Positions 10,957-20,609 of a stretch of DNA of 64,000 bases are shown in pieces. The stretch lies in assembly GCA_018242365.1 (NCBI GenBank), contig JAFECB010000015.1:1-64000 (forward strand), written 5' to 3'. The first letter of the stretch is position 1. Every line of letters starts with the position of its first letter. This stretch comes from Pseudomonadota bacterium. GTDB taxonomy: Bacteria > Pseudomonadota > Gammaproteobacteria > Xanthomonadales > Xanthomonadaceae. A program made the translations under genes and the position numbers. The notes under the pieces were generated by a model that worked only from the letters and a program-made list of their open reading frames with translations, made no database searches and had not been told where the DNA came from.

Positions 10957-11822
10957 GCATCGGTTTCGTCGGGGTCGGCCACATGGGCGAACCGATGGCG
11001 CACAACCTGCTGCGCGCAGGAGTCCGGCTGACGGTGTGGAATCGAACACTGGAAAAGTCGAGACGGCTCGTGGCCGCAGGTGCGACCCCGGCATCTTCGT
11101 CGTCAGAACTGTTCAAGCGCTGCAAGACCGTATTGATGATGCTGCGCGACAATCAGGCAATCGACGCCGTGCTGGGCCGCGGGTCGCCCGTGTTTGCTGC
11201 ACGGGTCAGAGGCAGGACCATCGTGCATCTCGGCACCACCTCTCCGGACTACTCGCGCGGACTGGAAGCCGATGCCATCGCTGCCGGCGGGGCCTATGTC
11301 GAGGCCCCTGTCTCGGGCTCATGCGGGCCCGCGGCGCAAGGCACATTGGTAGGCATGGTGGCTGGGCATGCGGTGGCCGTCGAACACGCGCTACCCGTCC
11401 TTGGGCACATGTGCAGGCAGGTGTTCCAATGCGGCCCCGTGCCTGGTGCGCTGCGCATGAAGCTTGCCGTCAACCATTACCTGATCGGCATGGTCGCCTT
11501 GCTTGCGGAAACGATGCACGCCGCCGGAAAAGCCAAGGTCGATCTCGACTTGCTGAGACAGGTCCTGGACATGGGGCCGATGGCGAGCGCGGTATCCCGC
11601 GAGAAACTCGAAAAACTCGCGCTGCGAGAGTTTTCTCCGCAAGCGGCGGTCCGCGATGTCAGCACCATTGCCGACCTGGTGATGGACCAGTGCATGGAAG
11701 CGGACATCGCTGCTCCCTTGATGCAGGCGAGTGCAGCGCTGTACCGGGATGCGCTTGCCAGCGGCCATGGCGATGAAGACATGGCCGCTGTCATCCATGC
11801 CTTTTCCACGGCAAACCATTGA
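10953..11822 (+). CDS. NAD(P)-dependent 3-hydroxyisobutyrate dehydrogenase-like beta-hydroxyacid dehydrogenase
   Basis: A 289-residue enzyme of the HIBADH/tartronate-semialdehyde-reductase/GLYR family. The Rossmann motif GVGHMG is at residues 7-12, the substrate-binding loop APVSGSCGPAAQGTL at about 118-132, and the catalytic Lys is K170 with N174 in RMKLAVNHYLIG. The length is normal (about 290-300). It would oxidise a beta-hydroxyacid or reduce a semialdehyde; the exact substrate cannot be told. The start ATG overlaps the DLH stop (ATGA) and the cupin gene follows after 26 bases. Confidence 0.87.
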   Translation: MSIGFVGVGHMGEPMAHNLLRAGVRLTVWNRTLEKSRRLVAAGATPASSSSELFKRCKTVLMMLRDNQAIDAVLGRGSPVFAARVRGRTIVHLGTTSPDYSRGLEADAIAAGGAYVEAPVSGSCGPAAQGTLVGMVAGHAVAVEHALPVLGHMCRQVFQCGPVPGALRMKLAVNHYLIGMVALLAETMHAAGKAKVDLDLLRQVLDMGPMASAVSREKLEKLALREFSPQAAVRDVSTIADLVMDQCMEADIAAPLMQASAALYRDALASGHGDEDMAAVIHAFSTANH

Positions 11823-11848
11823 TCGTTCCAGCAAGGAGCCCAGTCATC

Positions 11849-12331
11849 ATGTCGCATGCAACACCGTTGCCGATCACCATGGATGCAGACGCAGTCCCCA
11901 GTCGCGTCGTGCGAACCGTGTACCCGGGGCCGTTTTCCACACTGTTCGAGGGTCGTGACAAGAAGGCCCTGGGCAATGCCTTCGGACTGATCAACTTCGG
12001 CGTCAACCTGACCCGGCTCGCCCCCGGTGCGATCTCTGCATTGCGGCATGCGCATACCTTGCAGGATGAATTCATCTATGTCCTGGAAGGGCATCCCACC
12101 CTGGTTACCAATGCGGGCGCGACCGCGCTGGCTCCGGGAATGTGTGCGGGTTTCAAGGCGGGCACTGGTGATGCCCACCAGCTCCGCAACGATACCGGGC
12201 TTGATGTCGTGTATCTCGAGGTGGGAGATCGGACGCCGGGTGACGAAGCGCACTATCCGGACGAGGATCTGATTGCCCGCGAAGCGAATGGCAGTTGGCT
12301 GTTCAGTCACAAGGACGGAAGACCCTACTGA
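11849..12331 (+). CDS. Cupin-domain protein, single domain
   Basis: A 160-residue protein with one cupin barrel. The metal-binding motif HAHTLQDEFIYVLEG places H67, H69 and E74, and the second motif contributes H110 in TGDAHQLRN. A full His3-Glu set is therefore present, so it may be a metal-dependent enzyme rather than only a binding protein. ATG 11849 follows AAGGAG by ten bases, which decides the start over the upstream in-frame codon. It is the third gene of the operon, with one base separating its stop from the next start. Confidence 0.83.
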   Translation: MSHATPLPITMDADAVPSRVVRTVYPGPFSTLFEGRDKKALGNAFGLINFGVNLTRLAPGAISALRHAHTLQDEFIYVLEGHPTLVTNAGATALAPGMCAGFKAGTGDAHQLRNDTGLDVVYLEVGDRTPGDEAHYPDEDLIAREANGSWLFSHKDGRPY

Positions 12332-12332
12332 C

Positions 12333-12878
12333 ATGGACGTTGCCGCCGCCCATGCAGTGCATCCCGTGATCGAGTTGCGCGTGCTTGACCCTGCGGAATC
12401 GACGGCGGTGCGCGACCTCATCCTGCATGTGCTGAACCATGAGTACGGGATGGCGTTGACACTGGACGAACTGCCGGACCTGGCCGATGTCCACCGGAGC
12501 TACATCACATCCGGCATGGGCCAATTCTGGGTCGCCAGGGTCGATGGCCAGGTCGCCGGTTGCATCGGCGTGTTGCGGTTGTCCGGAGCCGATTACGAGG
12601 TCAGGCGGATGTATGTCCGGGCCGACTATCGAGGGCTCGGCATCGCCCAGCGCCTGCTCGCGCTGCTGACGGCGTGGTCGGCGACCAGCGGTGTTCGCTG
12701 CCTGTATCTGGAGACGAACGCTGCGTGGGTCGCGGCCCATCACATTTACGAGAAGCACGGTTTCGTCGAGGTGTCGCGCAGTGACCTCCCGCTGGAGTTC
12801 CCGGTGGTCCGTGTCGCCACCGGGTTCTTTCGACGCTGCACGACCGCAGCGCATGCCTGCGCAGCCATGGAGCAATGA
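12333..12878 (+). CDS. GNAT-family N-acetyltransferase
   Basis: A 181-residue acetyl-CoA-dependent acetyltransferase. Motif A is YVRADYRGLGIAQRLLALL at about 94-111, with the RGLGIA pyrophosphate-binding loop at 100-105, and motif B lies in CLYLETNAAWVAAHHIYEKHGF. The acceptor is unknown; membership of an amino-acid-transporter operon suggests a small amine or amino acid. It starts two bases after the cupin stop and overlaps the permease start by four bases (ATGA). Confidence 0.87.
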   Translation: MDVAAAHAVHPVIELRVLDPAESTAVRDLILHVLNHEYGMALTLDELPDLADVHRSYITSGMGQFWVARVDGQVAGCIGVLRLSGADYEVRRMYVRADYRGLGIAQRLLALLTAWSATSGVRCLYLETNAAWVAAHHIYEKHGFVEVSRSDLPLEFPVVRVATGFFRRCTTAAHACAAMEQ

Positions 12879-14362
12879 TGATCTTCGACCGCATCAAGCC
12901 GTTGGACGCCATCCTGGCAAATGCCGAGCGCAAGGGGCTCAAGCGCGAGTTGGGGGCCTTCCAGCTGGTGATGCTCGGGATAGGCGCGATCATCGGCACC
13001 GGCATCTTCGTGCTCACCGCGGAGGCAGCGCAAAAGGCTGGCCCGGGGATGATGGCGTCATTCGTCATTGCCGGATTCGTGTGTGGCGTGACCGCACTGT
13101 GTTATGCGGAACTGGCGTCGATGGTGCCGGTATCGGGCTCCGCCTACACGTACTCGTATGCAGTGCTCGGTGAAACCGTGGCGTGGATGGTGGGTTGGGC
13201 ATTGATCCTTGAGTACGCCATCGCGGCCAGTGCCGTTTGCGTCGGTTGGTCCAAGTATGCAGTTGGCCTCATCGAGAGCGTCCTCGGCATCGATCTGCCA
13301 TCGACACTCACGGCCGGTCTTTTCGATGGCGGCGTCATCAACCTGCCGGCTGTCTTCATCGGCGTGCTGGTCACCCTCATGCTGGTTCGCGGCACGAGGG
13401 AAAGCGCCATGTTGAACGCGGCGCTGGTGGTGGTAAAGCTGTTGGCTCTGGTCATGTTCATCATGCTGACGCTGCCGGTGATCGATGACCGGAATTTCCG
13501 TCCATTCGCACCGCTTGGCACTCCCGGCATCATCGGTGCGGCGGCCTCGATCTTCTTTGCCTATGTCGGCTTCGACGCGGTTTCGACCGCAGCCGAGGAG
13601 ACACGCAACCCGCAGCGGAACCTGCCGATCGGCCTGTTTGGTGCGCTGTTCGTGTGCACCGTGTTCTACCTGCTGGTTGCCGCAGGTGCGATTGGTGCCT
13701 ATGGCGTGCCGCCCGTCCTGTCCTCGCAGGGCCAGGCGCTCGCACCGGGGTCGGCTGCACTGGCGGCGCGCTGCAGCGAGCTTGGACAAAGTGCCGGTTT
13801 GCCTCTGGCCTGTTCTGGCGAAGCGCTGGCCCATGTGTTGCGCGCCATCGGCCATACCGGTGCCGGAAACCTGTTGGGGCTGGCGGTCTTCATCGCCCTG
13901 CCTTCGGTGATTCTGACCATGGTCTTCGGGCAGACCCGGATCTTCTTCGTCATGTCGCGCGATGGCTTGTTGCCGAATGCGTTGAGCCAGGTGCATCCGC
14001 GCTTCGGTACGCCGCATGTCGTCACGATGGTCACGGGGGCGGGCGTCGTGCTTGGTGCTGCTTTCTTCCCGGTTGGCAGGCTGGCGGACATCTCCAACTC
14101 CGGGACGCTGTTTGCCTTCCTGGTGGTATCGATCGCCGTGATGTTGTTGCGCCGTCGCGATCCGACGCGCCACCGGCCGTTCCGGACGCCGTTGGTCTGG
14201 TTGATCGGGCCACTCTCTGCGGCGGGTTGCATCGTGCTCTTCATCTACCTGCCTTTCGCAGCCCAGATGGTCTTCCCGATCTGGGCTGCGCTGGGGCTTG
14301 CGATCTATTTCCTGTACAGCCGTCGTCGCAGCCAGATGGCACCGGACACACAGGTGCCGTAG
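12875..14362 (+). CDS. APC-superfamily amino acid permease
   Basis: A 495-residue inner-membrane transporter with about 12 hydrophobic segments. The TM1 substrate/sodium-site motif GIGAIIGTGIF is at residues 35-45, typical of the cationic-amino-acid-transporter (CAT/YfnA) branch. GFDAVSTAAEETRNPQRNLPIG is the conserved APC loop after TM6. A cysteine-bearing periplasmic loop (AARCSELGQSAGLPLACSG) lies between TM7 and TM8. It ends the operon begun by the dienelactone hydrolase and presumably imports the compound those enzymes act on. Confidence 0.88.
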   Translation: MMIFDRIKPLDAILANAERKGLKRELGAFQLVMLGIGAIIGTGIFVLTAEAAQKAGPGMMASFVIAGFVCGVTALCYAELASMVPVSGSAYTYSYAVLGETVAWMVGWALILEYAIAASAVCVGWSKYAVGLIESVLGIDLPSTLTAGLFDGGVINLPAVFIGVLVTLMLVRGTRESAMLNAALVVVKLLALVMFIMLTLPVIDDRNFRPFAPLGTPGIIGAAASIFFAYVGFDAVSTAAEETRNPQRNLPIGLFGALFVCTVFYLLVAAGAIGAYGVPPVLSSQGQALAPGSAALAARCSELGQSAGLPLACSGEALAHVLRAIGHTGAGNLLGLAVFIALPSVILTMVFGQTRIFFVMSRDGLLPNALSQVHPRFGTPHVVTMVTGAGVVLGAAFFPVGRLADISNSGTLFAFLVVSIAVMLLRRRDPTRHRPFRTPLVWLIGPLSAAGCIVLFIYLPFAAQMVFPIWAALGLAIYFLYSRRRSQMAPDTQVP

Positions 14363-14450
14363 CTGCCAGGAGCAATCAGGCAGGCAATGAACCGCCAGCC
14401 ACGGATTTGCTTGCGCAATCGTGCCGAAAACGCTCCCGACGAGGCTGCGT

Positions 14451-14882
14451 ATGCCAAATGAAGCGGAACCTAAGCGATATGCAGGTGCATGCCTGTGCGG
14501 GAACGTGCAGTGGAGATCGAGTGCGAGCCCGGGTTTGCAGTTCAATTGCTATTGCGTCGATTGTCGAAAATCCACCGGCGCGGCCTGCCTGCCGATCATG
14601 CTCTTCAAGGCAGACGACGTGGAATTGCATGGCGAAATCACGTATTTCCACTCCGTCGGCGGTAGCGGAAACGTGATTCGTCGAGGGTTTTGTTCCCATT
14701 GCGGGGCGCAAGTTGTTGCCCATGTCGAGCTGATGCCGGGAATGCTCTCGATTCGCGCGGGCACGCTTGCGGACATCACGCAATTCGAACCCAAGGCCAA
14801 CATCTTTGTCTCCCACGCACCAGCATGGTCACCACCGACACCCGGCTTGCCTTCGTTTGCCCGACTGCCGAATTCGGGGTAG
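14451..14882 (+). CDS. GFA-domain (glutathione-dependent formaldehyde-activating-like) zinc protein
   Basis: A 143-residue protein of the GFA/CENP-V family. The zinc ligands are visible as CLCG (C14, C16), CYCVDCRK (C33, C35, C38) and CSHCGA (C81, C84), in the usual order and spacing. Most family members have no proven function despite the name. ATG 14451 is preferred; GTG 14421 in frame is an alternative with no better ribosome site. It is monocistronic between the permease operon and an exported peptidase. Confidence 0.85.
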   Translation: MPNEAEPKRYAGACLCGNVQWRSSASPGLQFNCYCVDCRKSTGAACLPIMLFKADDVELHGEITYFHSVGGSGNVIRRGFCSHCGAQVVAHVELMPGMLSIRAGTLADITQFEPKANIFVSHAPAWSPPTPGLPSFARLPNSG

Positions 14883-15045
14883 ATGGGGGTTCCGCGCGCG
14901 TTTTTTCTGTGTACTCCAGTGTTTACCCGATTACGGACAGCGTGAGTCTGCCGACTCCACGCCACCCGACCCATGCGCTTTGGCATATGTGCGCTGACGG
15001 CAGCCGGCGCACTGTGGATGAACTTTCCTGTGCGGAGGACGCGTC

Positions 15046-16974
15046 ATGCCACGGACCAACCCCAGACTGTTGCGTCTTCCAACCTGCCTGGCCCTTGCCT
15101 TGGCCCTGATGTGCGGAACGGGTGCCGCGCAGGTGTCGCGCAGCACCCAGGTGCCGGTGCCGCAGGACACGCCCTATCCGGGCACGCTGACCCTCCACGT
15201 CGATGCCAGTGACACCCGCCAGGGCATCTTCCGCGTGCATGAGTCCATCCCGGTGACATCGGGCCCGCTCACCTTGCTGTATCCGGAATGGATCCCCGGT
15301 GATCACTCGCCCACCGGTCCTGTCGCCATGCTGGCCGGCCTGAAGCTCAGCGCCAATGGCCAGCCGGTTGCATGGGTGCGCGACAAGTACGACGTGTACG
15401 CCTTCCACCTCCAGGTGCCCGCCGGCGTCACCACGCTGGAAGCGGAGTTCCAGTACCTCTCGCCACGCCGCGACGGTTACGAGGTAACCGACCGCATGCT
15501 GATGCTGGAGTGGAACAAGATGAGCCTGTATCCGGCGGGCCATTTTGCACGCGACATCCAGATCGAGCCCAGCGTGAGCCTGCCGCAAGGTTGGCAATTC
15601 GGCAGTGCGCTGGAAACTGCGTCGCAATCGAATGGAACCACCACGTTCAAGCCGGTGACGTTCAACAACCTGATCGATTCGCCGATCTACGCCGGACGCC
15701 ATTTCAGGCGCGTGCAGCTGAACGCAGCCGACCAGGCACCGGTGTATCTGGACATCGTGGCGGATGCGCCGAAATTCATGGAGATGACGCCCGCGCAAGT
15801 GCAGGTGCATCGCGCGCTGGTCAGCCAGGCCCTGAAGTTGTTCGGCTCGCATCATTACGACCACTACGATTTCCTGTTCTCGCTCTCCGACCAGCTGTCC
15901 GGCAATGGTCTGGAACACCACCAGTCCAGCGAGGACGGGATGGGCACGGACTACTTCACCGCCTGGGCGGGCAACGCGCCGAATCGCGACTTGCTGGCAC
16001 ACGAATACGTGCATTCCTGGAACGGCAAATTCCGCCGTCCTGCCGATCTCGACACGCCGAATTTCAACGTGCCGATGGGCGATTCGCTGTTGTGGGTGTA
16101 CGAAGGCCAGACCCAGTACTGGGGGTTCGTGCTGACCGCGCGCTCCGGGATGTGGACGGCGCAGCAGTTCCGCGATGCGTTGGCGATGGTCGCGGCCAAC
16201 TACCAGATCAACCGCCCCGGCTTCGGCTGGCGCACGCTCACCGACACCACCAACGACGCCACGGCCGCACACCGCGAAGCCTTGCCCTACCGCAGCTGGC
16301 AGATGAGCGAGGACTACTACTCCGGCGGCCAGATGATGTGGCTGGCGGTGGACGCCAAGCTGCGCGAGCTCAGCCACGGCCAGCGCTCGCTGGACGATTT
16401 CGCCCGTGCCTTCTTCGGCGTCGACGATGGGAGCCATGTCACCCGGCCTTATGCCTTCGATGACGTGGTCGCCGCCTTGAATGGCGTCGCTGCATACGAC
16501 TGGGCCAGCTTCCTGCACGCGCGCGTGGATGCGGTGAATCCGCCGCTGCTGGATGGCCTGGCCGCCTCCGGCTGGAAGCTGGTCTACACCGACACGCCCA
16601 GTGACTACGAAAGCCAGTACATCAGCCGCCCCGAATCGTCGCGGCACATGTACAACTTCGCCTGGTCGATCGGCCTCACCCTGACCAGGAGTGGCGAGAT
16701 CAACGACGTGCGCTGGGACGGCCCGGCTTTCAATGCCGGCATCAGCACCGGCGCCACCGTGGTGGCGGTGAACGGGCAGGCGTATTCGTCCGATGGACTG
16801 AAGGACGCCATCACCGCGGCCAGGACAGGCACCGCGCCGATCCAGCTGCTGTTGAAATACCAGGGCAACCTGCAGACCGTGGACGTGGACTACCACGGCG
16901 GCCTGCGATACCCGCACCTCGTCCGCGTCGAGGGCACGCCGGATTATCTTGATCGCATCATTGCCGCGAAATGA
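15046..16974 (+). CDS. Exported M61-family metallopeptidase (glycyl aminopeptidase type) with C-terminal PDZ
   Basis: A 642-residue exported zinc peptidase. A signal peptide covers about residues 1-28 (LPTCLALALALMCGTGAAQ). The N-terminal beta domain is followed by the catalytic domain, with the zinc site HEYVH at H319-H323 and Glu353 in LLWVYEGQTQYWG. A PDZ-like domain lies at about 545-625 (GPAFNAGISTGATVVAVNG). M61 peptidases remove N-terminal Gly or Ala. The length and domain order are normal. It is monocistronic, followed on the opposite strand by tRNA-Ile2 and rpoD. Confidence 0.9.
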   Translation: MPRTNPRLLRLPTCLALALALMCGTGAAQVSRSTQVPVPQDTPYPGTLTLHVDASDTRQGIFRVHESIPVTSGPLTLLYPEWIPGDHSPTGPVAMLAGLKLSANGQPVAWVRDKYDVYAFHLQVPAGVTTLEAEFQYLSPRRDGYEVTDRMLMLEWNKMSLYPAGHFARDIQIEPSVSLPQGWQFGSALETASQSNGTTTFKPVTFNNLIDSPIYAGRHFRRVQLNAADQAPVYLDIVADAPKFMEMTPAQVQVHRALVSQALKLFGSHHYDHYDFLFSLSDQLSGNGLEHHQSSEDGMGTDYFTAWAGNAPNRDLLAHEYVHSWNGKFRRPADLDTPNFNVPMGDSLLWVYEGQTQYWGFVLTARSGMWTAQQFRDALAMVAANYQINRPGFGWRTLTDTTNDATAAHREALPYRSWQMSEDYYSGGQMMWLAVDAKLRELSHGQRSLDDFARAFFGVDDGSHVTRPYAFDDVVAALNGVAAYDWASFLHARVDAVNPPLLDGLAASGWKLVYTDTPSDYESQYISRPESSRHMYNFAWSIGLTLTRSGEINDVRWDGPAFNAGISTGATVVAVNGQAYSSDGLKDAITAARTGTAPIQLLLKYQGNLQTVDVDYHGGLRYPHLVRVEGTPDYLDRIIAAK

Positions 16975-16991
16975 TGATGCACGGAAGGAAA

Positions 16992-17064
16992 TGGGCCCAC
17001 CAGGACTCGAACCTGGAACCAAGGGATTATGAGTCCCGTGCTCTGACCATTGAGCTATAGGCCC
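16992..17064 (-). tRNA. tRNA-Ile2 (anticodon CAU, read as lysidine-AU)
   Basis: Reading the minus strand gives a cloverleaf with acceptor GGGCCTA/TGGGCCC, D-arm GCTC...GAGC, anticodon arm CGGGA-CTCATAA-TCCCT and T-arm CCAGG-TTCGAGT-CCTGG. The loop CTCATAA with anticodon CAT is the signature of the minor isoleucine tRNA, whose C34 is changed to lysidine by TilS to read AUA, rather than of tRNA-Met. Position 73 is A. The 3' CCA is not encoded (the next bases are TTT), so a nucleotidyltransferase must add it. The outermost anticodon-stem pair (C-T) is mismatched. Confidence 0.92.
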
Positions 17065-17096
17065 GCCGTGTTGCAATTGTAACGGCGCAAACGACA

Positions 17097-17116
17097 AGCC
17101 CCGCGTTGGCGGGGCT
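17097..17116 (-). terminator. Intrinsic terminator of rpoD
   Basis: A perfect 8-bp stem, AGCCCCGC/GCGGGGCT, with a four-base loop lies 26 bases beyond the rpoD stop. On the minus strand it is followed by TTGTCGTTTG, a modest T-rich tract. It separates rpoD from tRNA-Ile2. Confidence 0.7.
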
Positions 17117-17142
17117 CGTGTGCGTTGCGATGTACGGAGACG

Positions 17143-19011
<1,869 letters not shown>

Positions 19012-19065
19012 GGGTCATGCCACCGTGTCGATTGGGCCGCGTCAAACGCAGCGAGGGAACCGCTA

Positions 19066-19071
19066 ATTATA
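19066..19071 (-). promoter_or_regulatory. rpoD: -10 box of the rpoD promoter
   Basis: On the minus strand this reads TATAAT, a perfect consensus -10, 55 bases upstream of the rpoD ATG. The expected -35 position reads CAGGCA, a weak match. The region stands out as the only AT-rich patch in the 88-base gap between rpoD and dtd. Confidence 0.6.
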
Positions 19072-19099
19072 CCACTACGTCGTGGGGCTGCCTGAGCGG

Positions 19100-19540
19100 T
19101 CAGGACTGCAGCAGGAAGGTCACCGGCCCGTCATTGACCAGGCTGACCACCATATGGGCGCCGAACCGCCCGATTTCCACCCCTGCGGGGTGCATCTCCC
19201 GGCACAGCATCACCAGCCGCTCGAATCCGCGCTCGGCCTCGGCGGGCGCTGCGGCGGTGCTGAACCCGGGACGCATGCCGGAACGGGTGTCTGCGGCGAG
19301 GGTGAATTGGCTGACCAGAAGCAACTTCCCACCAATCTCCGCCAAAGATCGATTCATCTTGCCGGTATCATCGGCGAAAATTCGATAACTAAGCAGGCGG
19401 CTCGCCATTCGCTTGACCTGCGGCTCGGCGTCACCCGGCTGCACGCCGACCAAGGCAAGGAGGCCCGGGCCGATCGCCCCGACGGTTTCGCCATCGACGG
19501 CAACGGAGGCAGAGGTGACGCGCTGGATCAAGGCAAGCAT
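19100..19540 (-). CDS. dtd: D-aminoacyl-tRNA deacylase
   Basis: A 146-residue enzyme that hydrolyses D-aminoacyl-tRNAs (and glycyl-tRNA-Ala), keeping D-amino acids out of protein. The two active-site motifs are both present: SQFTLAAD and, near the C-terminus, NDGPVTFLL with the cross-subunit cis Gly-Pro. ATG 19540 matches the family start MLALIQRVTSASV. The bases before it (TACAATGGGGC) belong to the inverted repeat at 19542-19643 and leave no normal ribosome site. The acyltransferase gene is read divergently from the other end of the same repeat. Confidence 0.94.
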   Translation of the reverse strand: MLALIQRVTSASVAVDGETVGAIGPGLLALVGVQPGDAEPQVKRMASRLLSYRIFADDTGKMNRSLAEIGGKLLLVSQFTLAADTRSGMRPGFSTAAAPAEAERGFERLVMLCREMHPAGVEIGRFGAHMVVSLVNDGPVTFLLQS

Positions 19541-19541
19541 G

Positions 19542-19643
19542 CCCCATTGTAGGAGCGCAACGAGGCCGCAGGCCGAGGGGCGCGAATCCCCTTGCATGAT
19601 CCGAAAAAGCATCGCGCCCCTGCGGTGCGCTCCTACAATGGGG
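19542..19643. repeat. Complete 102-bp inverted repeat filling the dtd/acyltransferase intergenic region
   Basis: The ends are a perfect 18-bp inverted repeat, CCCCATTGTAGGAGCGCA at 19542-19559 and its reverse complement at 19626-19643. The interior contains GAGGCCGCAGGCCGAGGGGCGCG and ATCGCGCCCCTGCGGTGCG, shared with the copy at 59891-59997. It takes up all but three bases between two divergent start codons. Both genes therefore begin with the same repeat-derived sequence, TACAATGGGGC(G)ATG. Confidence 0.85.
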
Positions 19644-19645
19644 CG

Positions 19646-20569
19646 ATGACGGAATTTGCCGCCGCGCTGCTGTATGCCCTGGCTTGGGTCGTGGCTCACC
19701 TGCCATGGGCGTTGTTGCGCGTGACCGCCGACGGGATCGCGCGACTCTGGATCGCACTGGATGCCCGTGAAGCGCGGGTGACGCGGCGCAATCTGGAATT
19801 GATCCGGCCTGATCTCGATGGCCCCGCGCGGGAGACACTACTCGGCGAAATCCTGCGCACCACGCTGCGGCAGACGTTCGAGACGCTGCGGCTGTGGACG
19901 CGACCGGCCTTACGCAACCTCGGGGATATCGTCGAGGTCCACGGCGAGGCCTTGTTCGATGCCGCGCTCCGTAGCGGCGAGGGCCTGATCGTTGCTGCGC
20001 CGCATATGGGCAACTGGGAGTTGCTGAACCAGTGGCTGGCCAGCAAGACGCCGCTGGCGATCCTGTATCGGCCGCCCGAATCTGCCGTCGGCGAGGCCTT
20101 CCTGCGCCGGGTGCGCGCCAATGCCGGTGGCGAGGTCGAGCAGGTGCGCGCCGAGGCGGCAGGTGTGCGTGTCCTGCTCAAGCGCCTGCAGAAGGGTGGC
20201 GTGGTCGGCATCCTGCCGGACCAGCAGCCCAAGGCGGGCGAGGGCGAGTTCGCGCCGTTCTTCGGCCGGCCGGCCTTGACCATGACTCTGCTGGGACGGC
20301 TGGCCAATCGAAGCCGTGCACGGGTGTTGCTGTGTTGGTGCCAGCGCGTGCCCGGTCCCGGTGCACCACGATTTGCCCTGCACGTCGAAGCCGCGCCGGA
20401 GGGTGTAGCCGATGCCGATCCGCAGCGTGCGGTGACGGCGCTCAACCTCGGCGTGGAGACGGTGGCGCGCGCGGATTTCGTCCAGTACCAGTGGACCTAC
20501 AAGCGCTATTCGATGCAGCCGCCCGATTGCAGTGCTGCGGTCAATCCGTACATCGATTTGTATCGCTGA
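19646..20569 (+). CDS. Lipid A biosynthesis acyltransferase family protein (LpxL/LpxM-like)
   Basis: A 307-residue membrane-associated acyltransferase of the HtrB/MsbB family. An N-terminal hydrophobic segment (about 5-35) precedes the catalytic H-x4-E motif HMGNWE at H120-E125. GVVGILPDQQPKAGEGEFAPFFGRPA is the second conserved block. Family members transfer a secondary acyl chain to Kdo2-lipid IVA or to other lysolipids on the inner face of the inner membrane. Whether this is LpxL, LpxM or a non-LPS paralogue cannot be decided. Its ATG directly abuts the inverted repeat at 19542-19643; no other ribosome site is visible. Confidence 0.85.
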   Translation: MTEFAAALLYALAWVVAHLPWALLRVTADGIARLWIALDAREARVTRRNLELIRPDLDGPARETLLGEILRTTLRQTFETLRLWTRPALRNLGDIVEVHGEALFDAALRSGEGLIVAAPHMGNWELLNQWLASKTPLAILYRPPESAVGEAFLRRVRANAGGEVEQVRAEAAGVRVLLKRLQKGGVVGILPDQQPKAGEGEFAPFFGRPALTMTLLGRLANRSRARVLLCWCQRVPGPGAPRFALHVEAAPEGVADADPQRAVTALNLGVETVARADFVQYQWTYKRYSMQPPDCSAAVNPYIDLYR

Positions 20570-20609
20570 CGATTGCATCGCCGGCGCGCTGCCGGTCAGC
20601 CTTGAACCG

